Shown here one piece after another: positions 18,621 through 29,819 of a stretch of 64,000 bases of DNA. Origin of the DNA: Euwallacea fornicatus. Its lineage: Eukaryota > Arthropoda > Insecta > Coleoptera > Curculionidae. The stretch's first letter is position 1, and every line of letters begins with the position of its first letter. The position numbers and the translations under genes were made by a program. A model generated the notes under the pieces. It ran no database searches, was not told the origin of the DNA, and worked only from the letters and a program-made list of their open reading frames with translations. The stretch covers positions 248,001 to 312,000 of the forward strand of contig NC_089571.1 in the NCBI RefSeq assembly GCF_040115645.1, written 5' to 3'.

Positions 18621-20077
18621 TTACACAACAGCTGTATTGAGCAGAACGACTGAGTTTGGAGGTCCTCTTTGTGCGAGGTTTGACACTCCAGGACTGTTTC
18701 GAGGTTAACAGTGACCATGTTGGCCGAGTCGCGGAAGTTTCCATTGTTGTGAGAAACAGGGATTTGTCTTTGCGGCATGGGATTTTGCGAGGGTTCCGAT
18801 CTACGTTCTGTCCTGCTGTTTTGCGTTGAGGGTTGCGTGTTGCGATTATGTGAGAGCCGTGATTCGGTATGCAGCAAGGTGTGGTGTTTTCCTTTACAAG
18901 TTGAACACCGTTTTAAAGACAGACAGTCGTTGGACAAGTGTCTACTGCCTAAGCAATTATTGCATAATTTTTTCGAATGGACAAATGCACGCTTATCTGA
19001 ATTAGATAACGCTGCGAATTTTTTGCAAGAATAGATTCTGTGCCCCGCTTCAGCACACATATTACAACAAGGGGGGTTGAATACCGGGGGAGGACTGCTG
19101 GGTTGCTCTCTGACACTACTTGCATGCAAGGTGATGCTGGGCTTCGTTCCCGAATGAGCTTCAGAAATGACTAAATTCTGGAGGATCGTACATCTCCTTT
19201 CGAGAAACGCGAATAGCTCGTCTACCGTCGGAAGAGCAGTTAAGTCTCGTTCCTGTTCGAAAGCTCGACGGGTACCGAAGTCCAGCTTTTGTTGTAGATG
19301 ATATACAAGTATTAAGTTTTCCCGTTGCTCGGGAGTGATTTTGAGATTCTTAAAGGCCTCTAGATTTCCTTTAAGATGTGTTACCATCTTTCTCAGATCT
19401 CGCGCAGTACATTTTTTCAATACAGGCGTTGAAAAAATAGCATTTAAATATGCATTAACTATTTGAGTTGCGTTCTCATACCGCCGCTGTAGAAGTTCAT
19501 ACGCGGTTACAAAATTATCGTTCGTGACTTCCAAGGAATTAATCAATTTGAGTGGTTCGTCCCTTAAAAAAGATTTTAAATAAAATAACCTTTGAACATC
19601 CGTAAGGGTAGCGTTGTTAACAACAAGCGCTTGAAATAAGTCGGAAAAGGATTTCCACTCTGTGGTGTCCCCCTTGAAGAGTGGGATTCCAATTTCAGGG
19701 AGGCGCACAGCCGTGTAAGGTTTGGGATTGTTCTGAGCTTGAACGTCCGCATGTGATAGGACTGGTGAATTTCTAATTGACTGATCCCTTGAAAGATTGT
19801 TTATACATGTCTCGATTTCCGTCATTATTTGGAGGAACTTGTCCTCCATAGCTAACCTATCTTCATTGTCAGAGATAGTGCTATCTTCAAGCGCCAGAAC
19901 TTCAATTGCGTCTTGAGCTGTTAAGCACCGCTCAAAGGCCTGTTTGACTCTGTCCCTACGGACTTTAAAGGCCGCGACCGTGGTTTCTGAAATCTTATTT
20001 TCATCGACCCAATTGAGGATCCGGGTTATTAGTGCCTTAGCAGATGTACGCTGCTTGGCTAATACAGAGTAAGACAT
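18548..20077 (-). CDS. gag: BEL/Pao Gag protein
   Basis: A 509-codon frame starting at ATG 20077 (MSYSVLAKQR). Residues about 120-300 match the BEL gag core (DUF1759-like: LPEIGIPLFKGDTTEWKSF, LFYLKSFLRDEPLKLINSL, LRKMVTHLKGNLEAFKNL). Residues about 337-405 carry three cysteine/histidine motifs (CCNMCAEAGHRIYSC, CNNCLGSRHLSNDC, CSTCKGKHHTLLH), typical of this superfamily. The frame overlaps pol by 73 bp and lies in the other frame. Its last 45 codons are not family-like, because the protease-proximal sequence continues in the pol frame. A one-base indel near 18690 is the simplest explanation; programmed -1 frameshifting is possible but would not bypass the TAA in the pol frame. Confidence 0.9.
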   Translation of the reverse strand: MSYSVLAKQRTSAKALITRILNWVDENKISETTVAAFKVRRDRVKQAFERCLTAQDAIEVLALEDSTISDNEDRLAMEDKFLQIMTEIETCINNLSRDQSIRNSPVLSHADVQAQNNPKPYTAVRLPEIGIPLFKGDTTEWKSFSDLFQALVVNNATLTDVQRLFYLKSFLRDEPLKLINSLEVTNDNFVTAYELLQRRYENATQIVNAYLNAIFSTPVLKKCTARDLRKMVTHLKGNLEAFKNLKITPEQRENLILVYHLQQKLDFGTRRAFEQERDLTALPTVDELFAFLERRCTILQNLVISEAHSGTKPSITLHASSVREQPSSPPPVFNPPCCNMCAEAGHRIYSCKKFAALSNSDKRAFVHSKKLCNNCLGSRHLSNDCLSLKRCSTCKGKHHTLLHTESRLSHNRNTQPSTQNSRTERRSEPSQNPMPQRQIPVSHNNGNFRDSANMVTVNLETVLECQTSHKEDLQTQSFCSIQLLCNCTALGALPYRQELCSIMDRSIHL

Positions 20078-20362
20078 GACAAATGGTATGAATTTATAAT
20101 TAAAAGGTTCTTAATGGATAGATCTCACCAGTTCAGTGTCACTAGCTGTCCTAGAGCGATTAGCGATGTCCTGAGAAGCACTTCCGTGTCGCGCACTCAC
20201 ACACTGAACACAACACTTCACAGATACAGGAGCTAGATAAGTGTTTGTTGGTCTGAGGGTAGATGGCTGGTCGATGAGTTGATGATCGAGTGGACCACTA
20301 GTATGTAACTATCGCGTGAACTTGAGTTGAGTATATCGGAGTTTTGAACCCTTGGGTTTTAT

Positions 20363-20384
20363 CAATCCGGCTCGAAGGATCATA
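20363..20384 (-). promoter_or_regulatory. BEL primer-binding site (candidate)
   Basis: Directly inside the hairpin, minus strand, TATGATCCTTCGAGCCGGAT. A primer-binding site should start TGG, complementary to the tRNA CCA end; here TGA would be one substitution away. The following TCCTTCGAGCCGG looks like the complement of a tRNA acceptor/T-arm end. The tRNA identity was not determined. Confidence 0.5.
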
Positions 20385-20521
20385 TGTTTAGGCCAGGGGC
20401 TTTTAGTCACTGCCTAACAGTAACGGCTGCCTCACACCAGCAAAATAGGAGATACCTCTTCGGGTGCCTTGTGAGGCAGTCGTTACTGTTAGGCAGTGAC
20501 TAAAAGCCCCTGACCTAAACA
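20385..20521. repeat. 137-bp U5 hairpin replacing the BEL 5' LTR
   Basis: Starts TGTTTAGGCCAGGGG and ends CCCCTGACCTAAACA. The arms (about 51 bp) are inverted copies separated by about 35 bp. Read on the minus strand, the first 91 bp are the reverse complement of the last 91 bp of the 3' LTR (one mismatch by eye). The following 46 bp continue as the true LTR end and run into the primer-binding site. The joint falls at a TGTGAG/CTCACA inverted hexamer present in U5. Confidence 0.9.
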
Positions 20522-22295
20522 GGCTGTTTCCGGAAAAGACACGGGTGAGATGAGATAGAATGCAGATAAGGTCTGTCGGCGTACCCCGTGTGATGGCGAA
20601 GAAGATACGGCAAGTGGTCGGTAGCGTCACTAGTGGCAAGGTTCTGGACCTGGACGAGATGCTGAACGAGATTTTGAAGCTGTATCTCTGAACAGTATTC
20701 TGGAATATGGTTGATTACATTAATCGCATTTTAACCTCACGTGTGTGCTGTAAGGTTTGGAAAAAGATTCGACTGATAATGGTGAAAAAACCGAATTGTG
20801 GTCCGGGGACGGAGACTTCGTACTGGCTGATCTATCTCGTAGACGGACTGGGCAAAATGGAGAAAAAGGTAATCAAGACCAAATTATCATAAAAAGCTAG
20901 GGTGCACAGATTGGTAAGTGTGAGGCAGCTTGGTTTCATCAAAGATGGGAGTACCATAGATGCCACACGGCCGTGATACATATTGTGAGGTAAATAAGGG
21001 GAAGGAGCTATACACTCGCAGAGTTCTGTGTCATGATAAAAATTGATGTGAAAAACGTCTTTAATAGAGAGCTGTGGGATCTCCTCAGGAATGTACGGAG
21101 GAGGTCTCGGGTGTGCAGGTACTTTTTGAACATAATCCAGTCGTACCTGTAAGATAGAGTCTTGGTGTTGCCTGACGCGTGGGGTACCTCAGGGCTTCCT
21201 TTTGAGCCCCGTCTTGTGAAAGCTGTACTAGGATAGGATATTGATGGGGAAATATCTGCGCGATGTCACTCCCGTGGCATAGGCGTGTGACCATGTATTG
21301 GTCATCACGACGGAAAACGGGGTAACTTTAAATAGAAGGCTCAAGAGGCCTATGGAACCGATCGCTGATACTTTCCATGGCACGGGCCTCAGAATGATTA
21401 TGAACAAGACGGAGATGGTGCTCCTGGCTCGACGCAGGAAGATTCGGAACATGAGTCTGAGAGTGGACGACAAGATGTACGATACGAAGAAATATATAAA
21501 GTACTTGGAAGTATAATTCGGTAGGAATGCTCGTTTCGGTGAACACGCCCTATAAACGTCCGAAAAGGTATCGCCGGTGTTACGCAATATTGAGGATATA
21601 TTACAAAGAGTAAATGGGTTGATGATGATGGCGCCATTGTCCACGCTGGTATATGCGGCACCTGTCTGGCAGATGGAACTACAGTACTAGGGGTACGGCG
21701 CCATTATGGGGAGGTAAAATCGCTTGCTCGCATTTTGGATAGGTAGTACTTACAGAACGGCTCCAGCTACGACGGTGTTAGCCCTAGACAAAATACTGCC
21801 GGTGAGAATTAATGTGAAGGAAAGAGCATGATGTGCGAAAAGAGGAGAGAGCATAGCAGTGAAATACGAGAATGGGTACAGTATGAAGGATAGATGAAAA
21901 CCTTTATACTCAGGATTCATACGTGGTACGAATGTCAATGGACGAAGAGTGGGTGTACTCGATCTAATCGGAAGAACGATAGAGAACGAATTGTTGGAAA
22001 GTAAACAAAAATCAGAAATATTTGATAGAATGATAGAAAAGATTTTAAGAATAAAGATTGCGAGAAATAATGAAAAAAAGAAGAGTGGAGTGCGGAACTA
22101 CGTTCGCACTTAGTCCGGTAGATTAAGTGTTCCTGATGAAATGCCGAAAGGCGATTTCGGGACGGAAAAGAAGAGGTGGTTTTAGTGGAAAGAAGGGCAA
22201 TGTAATGGTCAGGAAATCCCACACTACCCGATTGCATATCTAAGACAGATATCTTTAAAAGATTCCCACCTCCTCCCAAAAAAAGATTAGCCTCA
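20522..22295 (+). pseudogene. R1-like LINE copy 3, 3' portion (reverse transcriptase and 3' UTR)
   Basis: Continues the frame broken at 13458: LFPEKTRV, then VWKKIRLIMVKKPNCG, YWLIYLVDGLGKMEKKVI, GVPQGFLLSPVL, DVTPVA (YADD degraded to ACDH-like), MNKTEMVLLARRRKIRNMSL and YIKYLEV, a stop, FGRNARFGEHA. There are many stops and shifts. The terminal zinc motif is lost. The 3' UTR ends CCCACACTACCCG and ATTCCCACCTCCTCC followed by a short A-run at about 22285, matching LINE copy 2. Confidence 0.75.
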
Positions 22296-22795
22296 TCTAA
22301 CAGGGGACTAAAATCCTGTCCTCACCTCTTCGTAGTGGCCGCTGGATGCCTTATTCCCAATATCCGGTAATCAACTTTGGGAGGGCAAAAAGAGGTAACT
22401 AACGCTTAAACACTTCAAAAAATATGACTGACATAGTTTAGAATAAGAAACTGTCACCTTTTTAGGGAGTTTCGGAGCTCTAGAGAACGGCAAGCGAAAT
22501 GCTGGAGGAGCCCTCGCCGACATTCGTAAAATTACTTCTGCAACAAACCTGAAGGAATCCCATGGAGCCCCAGGCCAGCTCTTTAAGTAAAACTACTGAA
22601 AAGAGGATAGGAGATACTTCTAAAAGAGGGTCTCCCTTTCGTGGTAATATTGGGTGCCCTCCAGTAATTTGGAGAAAAGGGGAGCGACAAACAGTAAAAT
22701 GAAGGCTTCCCCAAGCAAGTAGTAGGGCGGTTGCTGGCTACTTTCAAAGTTTTGCTGTTTAGGGGCCAAGCTTCGAAGAGGTCAGTAAGTGTCGC

Positions 22796-24560
22796 TTGGA
22801 GAGACGGGTACATCTCGGCCTCCATCTACCGCCTCCTAACAGCATTCTATACTCGGAGAAAGCTGGACGGAAGAAGAAAATGAATGAGTCCTCCTTCGGC
22901 TCACGGAAAAAGGTAGGAAATGAAGAAAAAAACTTGGACCGCGAAAGATCCAAATTATTAAATTATCCTAAAAACAAGCCAGAAGTCGAGATAGGAGGTC
23001 GCCAGCTCAGTCTCGAATATGTGTAGTACGATTAGAAGGGCGCAGATTGTAGGAAAGGAGTCGCTGGTGAGTTAGACATCGGGCCTCTCCGATGAAAGGA
23101 TACGAGCAAACTAAAAGGAAAACGCCGCCTTCTGGAAACGCGCAGGCCAACTTGAGGCCAAGGGTCGGATCAGGGCTACGACGGCCTAGTTGCCTCTTAA
23201 ACAAAAATCAAGGAGATGAGGTGCACGAAGCTGTGTCAGAGTTTGCTGCCTCGTGGGTAAGGGTAAGTACTTTGAGATTCTTCGTGAGAGGTGCGAGGAG
23301 GACTGTTCAACGCCACCGAGGTAGATACAGGGACCCGCTGCAGGAGGAGAGACAAACTCACTCAAGATTCTTACAACTTCTTCTTCCGGAGCTGAGCGAG
23401 CTGGAGAGCAAAGAAGGTAATATCTCGTTCCCGGTGCAGATATGCAGTTTGCGCAGGAACGGGAAAAAGTAAAGGAAAGCACGGGAGAAATCCGTGTTCT
23501 TCAACCATCTGCAGAGCACGAACACCGAGCGAGTGTAGAAGGCAGTCAAGGCCCTCATAGTTACCATTCAGGGAGAAGGAAGCACCATCGCAATTATACC
23601 GTTGATCTCCGATCTGGACCCCTCGAAGTTATACAAAATTTATGAGCTGACGATAACCGAGCAGAAGAGTAAATTTAAGAGCAAAATCTATTTTAATGAG
23701 AACGTGAAGCCCGGAGGCTATGCCGTTACTGCCTTCACGTCGGGCGACAAAAGAGACAAAGAGGTTGTCTTAGTCTCAGGGAAAAAGGGGGCCACATACG
23801 GAAACGATCTTAAAAAGGTGTACCAGGTAGTCACCCTCAGCAGGGCTAAGTTCGACATAGACAAAGTCAAAGACACGAAATAGGGCGAGATCCTCCGGAC
23901 GCTAGCTAACAGAAAACTACCAAAAAAGAGGAACTCCGATCTATTTTGGGGAAGGAGCTAGGAATAGATCAAGGCCGAGTTGTGAGTGGAAAACCGGAAA
24001 CCTTTCAGGTCCCTGTCCTGGATGACGAGGTTCAAGGACGGTAAGCTTATGCCGACCGGACTCAAAGTAAGCTTCAGTGGCTGTCAAACCGCGACCCTCC
24101 ACATAGTAGGGGAGGATGATGAAGTGGCAACATAAGCCCAGGGAATCTCCGATCTGTCGGTCGGCCCCAGCCGATGTCGGCTCTACAAGAGAACAGACTC
24201 TGGTCATTGCTTCCGATGCTAGAAAAGGGGCACTAGGTTAGTGAATAAAAGAATGTGGACAGGTGCTGCTTATGCACCCGATGCGGAGTATAAAAATCCC
24301 TGTCCTGCCCCCTCTGTAAGGTGGACGGTCACAGCATAGTAGGACCAGACTATGGGGGGCGGCCGAAAAACTGCGATGGCACCAGTCAAATAGGCAGCCG
24401 AAGCGGTAGCTGCATCGAGATCCGGCGAAAAAAACCGGGTACGCTACCAAGTCGTGAGGGGAGTCAGGGAAAGACAGCCTTGACAGGAGCATTCTGAGGA
24501 TATTTTCGGCGGACACTGCTCCGAGGGATTCCAGATGGATGCGGGACCCCTGTGACCGGC
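22796..24560 (+). pseudogene. R1-like LINE ORF1 (gag-like) remains
   Basis: The clearest block is 23602-23883 (ISDLDPSKLYKIYELTITEQ and onward). Further on, CFRC (about 24210), CCLCTRCGV (about 24270) and CPLCKVDGHSI (about 24310) are broken CCHC knuckles in different frames, as expected for the nucleic-acid-binding ORF1 protein of such LINEs. Stops and shifts occur throughout. Several short open frames in between probably belong to the same ORF. Confidence 0.55.
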
Positions 24561-24699
24561 ATGAGAACGACCACCGAAAATGAAAGAGAGGCCATGGAAG
24601 ATATACAGCTGCTTACAACCAGAGTAACTCGGCGGAAACGCAGGTGAATGAGAGGGTCTGTGAAAGAATGAGTGAGAAAGAGTGGTTAGGGTAGGTTAA

Positions 24700-25430
24700 A
24701 CAGGGTCACGACGCCGATTGACGAATTTCGGTGGCTTCAGGTGAATATAGACCTGAAGGCGCTTGCCACCGATCTTCTGTTCCAGACGATCCAGGAGAAA
24801 GGCATCACTGTTGTGTTAGATCAAGAGTCGAACAAGGCTATCAGGAACATAATCCGGGACCAGGATGATTATGTTTTCATGTGGTTTGTGCTCGAGTTGA
24901 AGGTGACGTCGATCCATAGGAGCCGGAATTTTGTGGCGATGAAAATGGAATGGCTCATGATAATCTTAGCGGTACTTCTCCCGGAACAGAAGAACCACTC
25001 AATTTATGGTAATTCTTAGTAGACTCGAATAGAACATCCAGGCGCGGAACAGAAAGAGGGTTCTCGTAGCTGGGGACTTGAACGCCAAGAGTGGACATTT
25101 TAGCACCGACGCCCGAAACGCCTATAGCCGGTTTCTAGACGAGTTCTTGGAAACAGAAGATTTCAGTCCGCTTAACATCGAGGAGGAGTGGATAATCAGT
25201 AACCGCAATAGGAGGTCGCTGATTGTCATTACTATGACTGGCGCGAGTGTGACGGACATAGGTGTAGGTTGGAAGGTGGAAACTGAATGGGAGAGTGATA
25301 GTGATCACCTGTACATAACCTTTGACATAAAGAATAGGAACATACGAATGAGTGTAAAAGTAATGAAAATTATGAAGTATGGAATGAATGGATGGTTACA
25401 GCAAAAGAGATCGACAAGATGAATCAGTAC
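24700..25430 (+). pseudogene. R1-like LINE apurinic-type endonuclease remains
   Basis: LFQTIQEKGITVVLDQES (24741 onward) fits the N-terminal block of APE-type LINE endonucleases (x-L-x-x-x-x-x-E-x-x-I-D-V-x-L-x-x-E-P). 25065-25422 begins GDLNAKSGHFST, the G-D-x-N-A-K catalytic block, and ends with DSDHLYITFDI, the S-D-H block. Two or more frameshifts separate the parts. Confidence 0.65.
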
Positions 25431-25699
25431 TTGAGAGAGAAAGAGAGTGGATGTGGTAGGCGTGGCAAAACGAATAATGAAGGAAATCGGTGATACCTAC
25501 AACGCATGCTTCAGATAAAAGAGGTGGCAGTGTGAGAGCTAAACGTGCAGTGGACCGGTGAAATAACGAAATAGAAGAGAAAAGAAGAAAGTGAGTGAGA
25601 CTAAAAAAGAGAGTGACCAGGATAAGGGGTGACAGAGTGGCGGATGAGAGACAAGTTACGAAGAATGAATTGAAGACTGCGAAAAACGCCCTCAATGTT

Positions 25700-26335
25700 T
25701 CTAATCGGACATTGACAAAGGAAGCGTAGAAGAGTTTATATAAGGATCTTGAAACGAGTGGCTGAGATCTGGGCTACAAAATAGTGCTGGAAAATTTAGC
25801 GGTCTTGGATCGAGCTACCTGCCTGAGACCGAATTGATCAGGCGGGTAACCGAGCCCTCCTCAAAAAGGGAGATGGCCAGATGAGTGCGAGAAACGGCAG
25901 CTAGGAATGTGACACAAGTAATGTCGAAGAGAATCCGGCAGCCGGCCAGGAGCCTTAAGGACCGCAAGGTCCCGAAACTGAATGGAATACCCAATCAAGT
26001 CTTGAAGTCGTTCCTCGTCGCTAATCTCCAAAATATGGCGAACTGTGTAAACAGTGTTTTCACGACGGGGGTGTTCCCAAAGATCTAGAAGAGGACTCGA
26101 CTAGTCCTGGTAGAGAAGTCAAAGTGGGATTGGGATGCGGAGGCCTCGTAACGGTCTATCAGTTTGATCGATGGACTCAGAAAGATGGCGGACAAGATGG
26201 TCAAGGCCAGGCTTTTGGAACGGGTCAGAGAGCACAACTTGATTGTTGAAAGATAATAGGACTGTTTGAAGGACAACAGTACCATGGGAACCATAGAGGC
26301 CGTGATTTTTTTTCTCATGCAAGAAAGGAGTAGAA
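25700..26335 (+). pseudogene. R1-like LINE reverse transcriptase, N-terminal part (copy 4)
   Basis: DLGYKIVLENLA, RKVPKLNGIPNQVLKSFL, CVNSVFTTGVFPKI, a stop, RTRLVLVEKSK, ASQRSISLIDGLRKMADKMV, and near 26280 TMGTIEAVIFFLMQ. These are the first RT blocks of the family, in decayed form. The YADD part is not here. Confidence 0.6.
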
Positions 26336-26946
26336 ATGACCGGCAAATTTTTAGGTTCTAGTAGACAAGGCCTCACGAGAAAAGTTGTTCCGAGATTTTT
26401 AGTTTTTTTGTTACCGTCAACTCGAAAGGACTCCGAGTTTAAGTTGCCTCATGATAATTTTGTAACCATCCCTCCAGATGTCCTCGTCAAGCTTCTTGTC
26501 CAGGTCCGTCTAGCCCGCTTTTTCCCTCGAACTTATCATCCTGTAGAGAAACTTTCTAATTTTCTTCTAACTTTGCGATAACGCCTTCGTTTCGGAATCT
26601 GTAACGTTTAGATTTCTGCGAGCTCGTTGTGTTGTTTTCTGGTTTTGATAAAGTTTTGCCTTATCGTTTCAAGTTGCTAGAACAACCAGTGCGGGTTTTG
26701 ACTGCCAGTCGCGTCGTTGCAATTTCCATCACAAACCATCTAAAAAGTACCTTTCATTAATTTGAAGATCTCCTCCGTCCTACTCACCTCGTAGTGGCGG
26801 CGTTCGAGAATTTCCCCGAAAGCATCGATGAATTTTTGCGTGTCCAGTTTTACGCAACATTGCAGTCTCGACTTCTGTAACGGTGTGGTACCAATTTGAA
26901 AATAAATATACCAGTGCGGTAAACACGGTTCGTTATTTATTATCCG

Positions 26947-27530
26947 TCAATTCTTCGCGTGATTGACTAGATATTGGCTTGCAAGCGTGACGTCAATGCA
27001 GGGTTTCCGGTCAAGTTTTACGAAGGTGGGTTCTTCCGTATTGAGAGCCGCCATAATTAATGCCCTCGACAGCTGGTATAATGCCCTGCCCTTTGGGGAT
27101 TGCGCCACCGCTCCCCAGCCAGGAGATTTTGAGTTAAAATCACCCATTATGACTCATAATGGCAATCGGCACCCGCTGGTTGCAAGTCGGTCAGATATTC
27201 ATCGAATTATTCCATTGTACAGTTAGGTGTAATATAAGCGGCAAAAATTGTGCATTTGTCTCCATATAACACAACAAAACCATTTTTGCAAACCACTTTG
27301 GAGAAACTCGCATTTTTGGTTCTCGCAAAAATGGCTGCGTTATTTAAATTATCCGTTCTACATTTGAGATTGCTTTACACTCATTTCTGGTTTGGCTCAT
27401 TGGCCACTATTCTAACGGCATTTTGCTTGGCTGCTTCAGAATAGGCCGTATCATGAGCTTTTATTAACCGATGAGCATTAATTTGTAGGATTTTTAAGTT
27501 ATTGTTTAGTTGCATATTTTTTAGCTAGCG
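26947..27530 (-). pseudogene. LINE APE-type endonuclease remains, minus strand
   Basis: LQINAHRLIKAHDTAYSEAA (about 27500-27440) is the start block. CKNGFVVLYGDKCTIFAAYI (about 27290-27230) follows the family pattern, and MGDFNSKSPGWGAV (27147 onward) is the G-D-x-N-x-K catalytic block, with the C-terminal part CIDVTLASQYL. Three frames are used, so it is dead. Confidence 0.7.
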
Positions 27531-27699
27531 TTTTCTTACGACAGGTATGAAGAACGGCTTTTTGGTTTGCGGTTTTATTAACGATCTTCCGTGATCGTCT
27601 CAGCTTGACCAACGGGCGCTTCCCGACGTCGAAATAGATCCAACCGCCGCTGTTCCCCTCTCGTGACCGATCAAACACTATTGAGTTCATCTCGGAACT

Positions 27700-29330
27700 T
27701 TATGCATGTGTTGCTTGTCGGTTGATCGCCCTTTTCCTAGTAGAGGACCACAATTAAATCCTCTTTTATTGGGCAATTTTTCCCACGGCGATCTGGTTTT
27801 CCACACCAGAAGCAATATTTCCTACGATCAGGATCGTAGCATCTATACGTTGCGTTATCGCACGACAAACATTTCCCGCATCTATCCCCCTTCAGGTGTC
27901 GCTTGAGCTTACACCAGACGAATTCCGTGCGCAAAATACCTTGCAGCATAGTGACCGTGAGCTTTTCCTGACGACACACAGTGACTGCCAGTTCGGGCCA
28001 TACGGAAGTATTTCTCTGATGGCGACTTCTGATTGCTTAAGATCGGGAGCAACCGCCTTAAGGGCAGAGAATACCTCCCGTTTAGAATCAGTCGCATCAA
28101 TGCCTCTGATAAAATAAAGGCCTTTTTTGTCGTTTCTTTAGGAGGTGCAAGCTGTTTTTCCCGAGAGACTTCTCCATGTCCCTGCAGATTGCTTCGAGCG
28201 CCGTTTCATCTTTGTTAAGAGTAATCACGAAATTTCCCTCTCCCTAAGACTTGATGGTCTTTATTTTATTCTCGTTCGCGTTCCCGTTCAAGGATGAATT
28301 GCTCTTTTTGATCGTTTGAACCGCGTTTTCATTTTGTTCGTTCACGACGATTACGTACTTCGCAAAGGTTTTCTTTTTCGCCAGCGTGGGCTTCTTGCCT
28401 TTGGCCATCATTGATTCGGTTGTGAAAATCCATTTTTTTGGACCGGGACGGAACATGAACTGAACCATCTTTTGGAACTTGTCAGAGAACTCTCTCTTAT
28501 GTGGTGAAGCACCAATCATTTGTCACGATCGAATGTGACTCGGAGGTTGCACATTTACGCGGAAATTTCCTTTTCTTTCGCCAGGACATTTATTTTTATT
28601 ATCCTCGCTCCTGTGTAATTTCTTGAACTTAATTTTTCCGACCTGTTCAAGGACGTAGAAGTCTTCAGATCCGCAAGTTTTGGGTGCCGACTCCTAAACT
28701 GAGACTGGATTCACTCAGGCATGTAACTGCAGTGCTCGATAGACACGGCTGTGGTTTCCTCCGAAATGTTGCCGTCCAAAGGATTCCCGATTACTACTTC
28801 TATGGTCACAAAAACCGTGTTTGACCACGTTTTCGATTCACATTACTTCTACATCTGCAATATCGTTTGAGTCGAAAGCACATCTACCGACGGTTCCTTG
28901 CGTGTTTGGACGTTAGTTTCTCTTGTTTGGATATTAGCTGCCCCGCTTATTCGGGTTCCGATCAATGCGACCTTTATTCCAAACTACCCGATTCTTCCTG
29001 CTTGCTGTAAAAAGAACTTCCTAAGTGCAAGCTATCGGAGTACGTCTCCATTCTTCGCACATCCTCTTTAATGTCGCATTTCATGTTTTGTTGGCTTTTA
29101 CAAGTGCCAACAAACTCCTCCCTTCGAGGAACATAGTGTTTATGAGAAACTTAATTTTTTGTAAAAGCTCCTCGACCGTCCGATTTTTCGTTGTCCGCTT
29201 GATGATGGACGCCTTTTCTACAGCTTTTCCCGGTGCCGTTTCCCACAAAGAAAATTCCTCCAAGCTGGAAGAGAAACCACTACTTTTTGAGGAGGATTTT
29301 CGCTTTCGCAACTTTTTTTGAGACCATGTC
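27700..29330 (-). pseudogene. LINE ORF1 (gag-like) remains, minus strand
   Basis: 29311-29081 gives a lysine/serine-rich segment and VEELLQKIKFLINTMFLEGR. 28519-28244 is basic. 27979-27737 contains CGKCLSCDNATYRCYDPDRR followed by YCFWCGKPDRRGKNCP, where C-F-W-C-G-K-x-x-x-x-x-x-x-C is a CCHC-like knuckle. This order (basic region, then zinc knuckles) fits a LINE ORF1. Several stops. Confidence 0.55.
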
Positions 29331-29819
29331 TCTACGTCGTTCTCGTTGCTCCTAAAACTTTGCAGCGCGCTTACTTAGCTTCCATTGTGGAGGTGCTGGC
29401 TAATTCCTTCGAAAGGCCAAAAACGACAATGTCCGTGCAATAACAATAGATAAAATACACTTGGGAACCAGATGTTGCTGCCTAGAAAAATCTTTCGCTT
29501 CAACATCCCCGCGAGGAACGATTTATAGCACTCAAGGCAAGTAAGCAAAGCAAAGAAGGCCTTTCTATGTAATATACGTTTCATAGACTTACTCAGATGC
29601 TTTATTTTTTACAAAAATTCACCTAATCCACTGAAACCGAACTTGCAAAATAACGGCAGGTATGTACGCAAAATAATCTCTTCCCATTACCTGCGGGCAC
29701 TTAAAATAACTTGCTGAGACCACTTTTGCTGTACAAATCTGGCGATTTCTGCCGGAGTGACCTTACACATGTCTTGCCTCGAAGTTTGTTCTCACCGAAC
29801 TGCGGCACCCTGGGACCTA

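Larger units (their letters stand above)
13459..20521 (-). mobile_element. BEL/Pao LTR retrotransposon with abnormal 5' end
   Basis: A 7,063-bp element on the minus strand: 137-bp hairpin in place of the 5' LTR (20521-20385), primer-binding-site-like sequence, leader, gag (20077-18548), pol (18620-14664), polypurine tract (about 14410-14395) and 3' LTR (14394-13459). It is flanked by a perfect 5-bp duplication, as expected for this superfamily. Both outer termini are TGTTTAGG/CCTAAACA, i.e. both are the U5 end of the LTR. Gag and pol are almost intact, so insertion is recent compared with the surrounding LINE debris. No other BEL copy is seen in the window. Confidence 0.9.
22300..26335 (+). 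mobile_element. R1-like LINE copy 4, 5' portion
   Basis: Begins at about 22305 with the family's 5' end (GGGGACTAAAATCCTGTCCT, then CGTAGTGGCCGCTGGATGCC), immediately behind the 3' end of copy 3, so the two lie head to tail. It carries 5' UTR, ORF1 remains (about 22800-24560), endonuclease (about 24700-25430) and the start of RT (about 25700-26330). Similarity ends at about 26335, where a minus-strand LINE begins. The family is most plausibly resumed at about 29820. Confidence 0.65.
26336..29800 (-). mobile_element. Second LINE type, minus strand, 5' portion
   Basis: On the minus strand ORF1 remains (29330-27700) are followed by endonuclease remains (about 27530-26947) and then possible pre-RT sequence down to about 26340. 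Its sequence differs clearly from the R1-like family above, so it is a different LINE. RT is missing. It lies between the two parts of LINE copy 4, as if inserted there, but I found no target duplication and about 200 bp of the host LINE are also missing. Confidence 0.55.

Noticed and set aside
13459..20521. Interpretation as a DNA transposon with 91-bp inverted terminal repeats
   Set aside because: The TG/CA ends, 5-bp duplication, adjacent primer-binding-like site, polypurine tract and BEL gag-pol inside fit an LTR element; the inverted termini are explained by a second U5 end.
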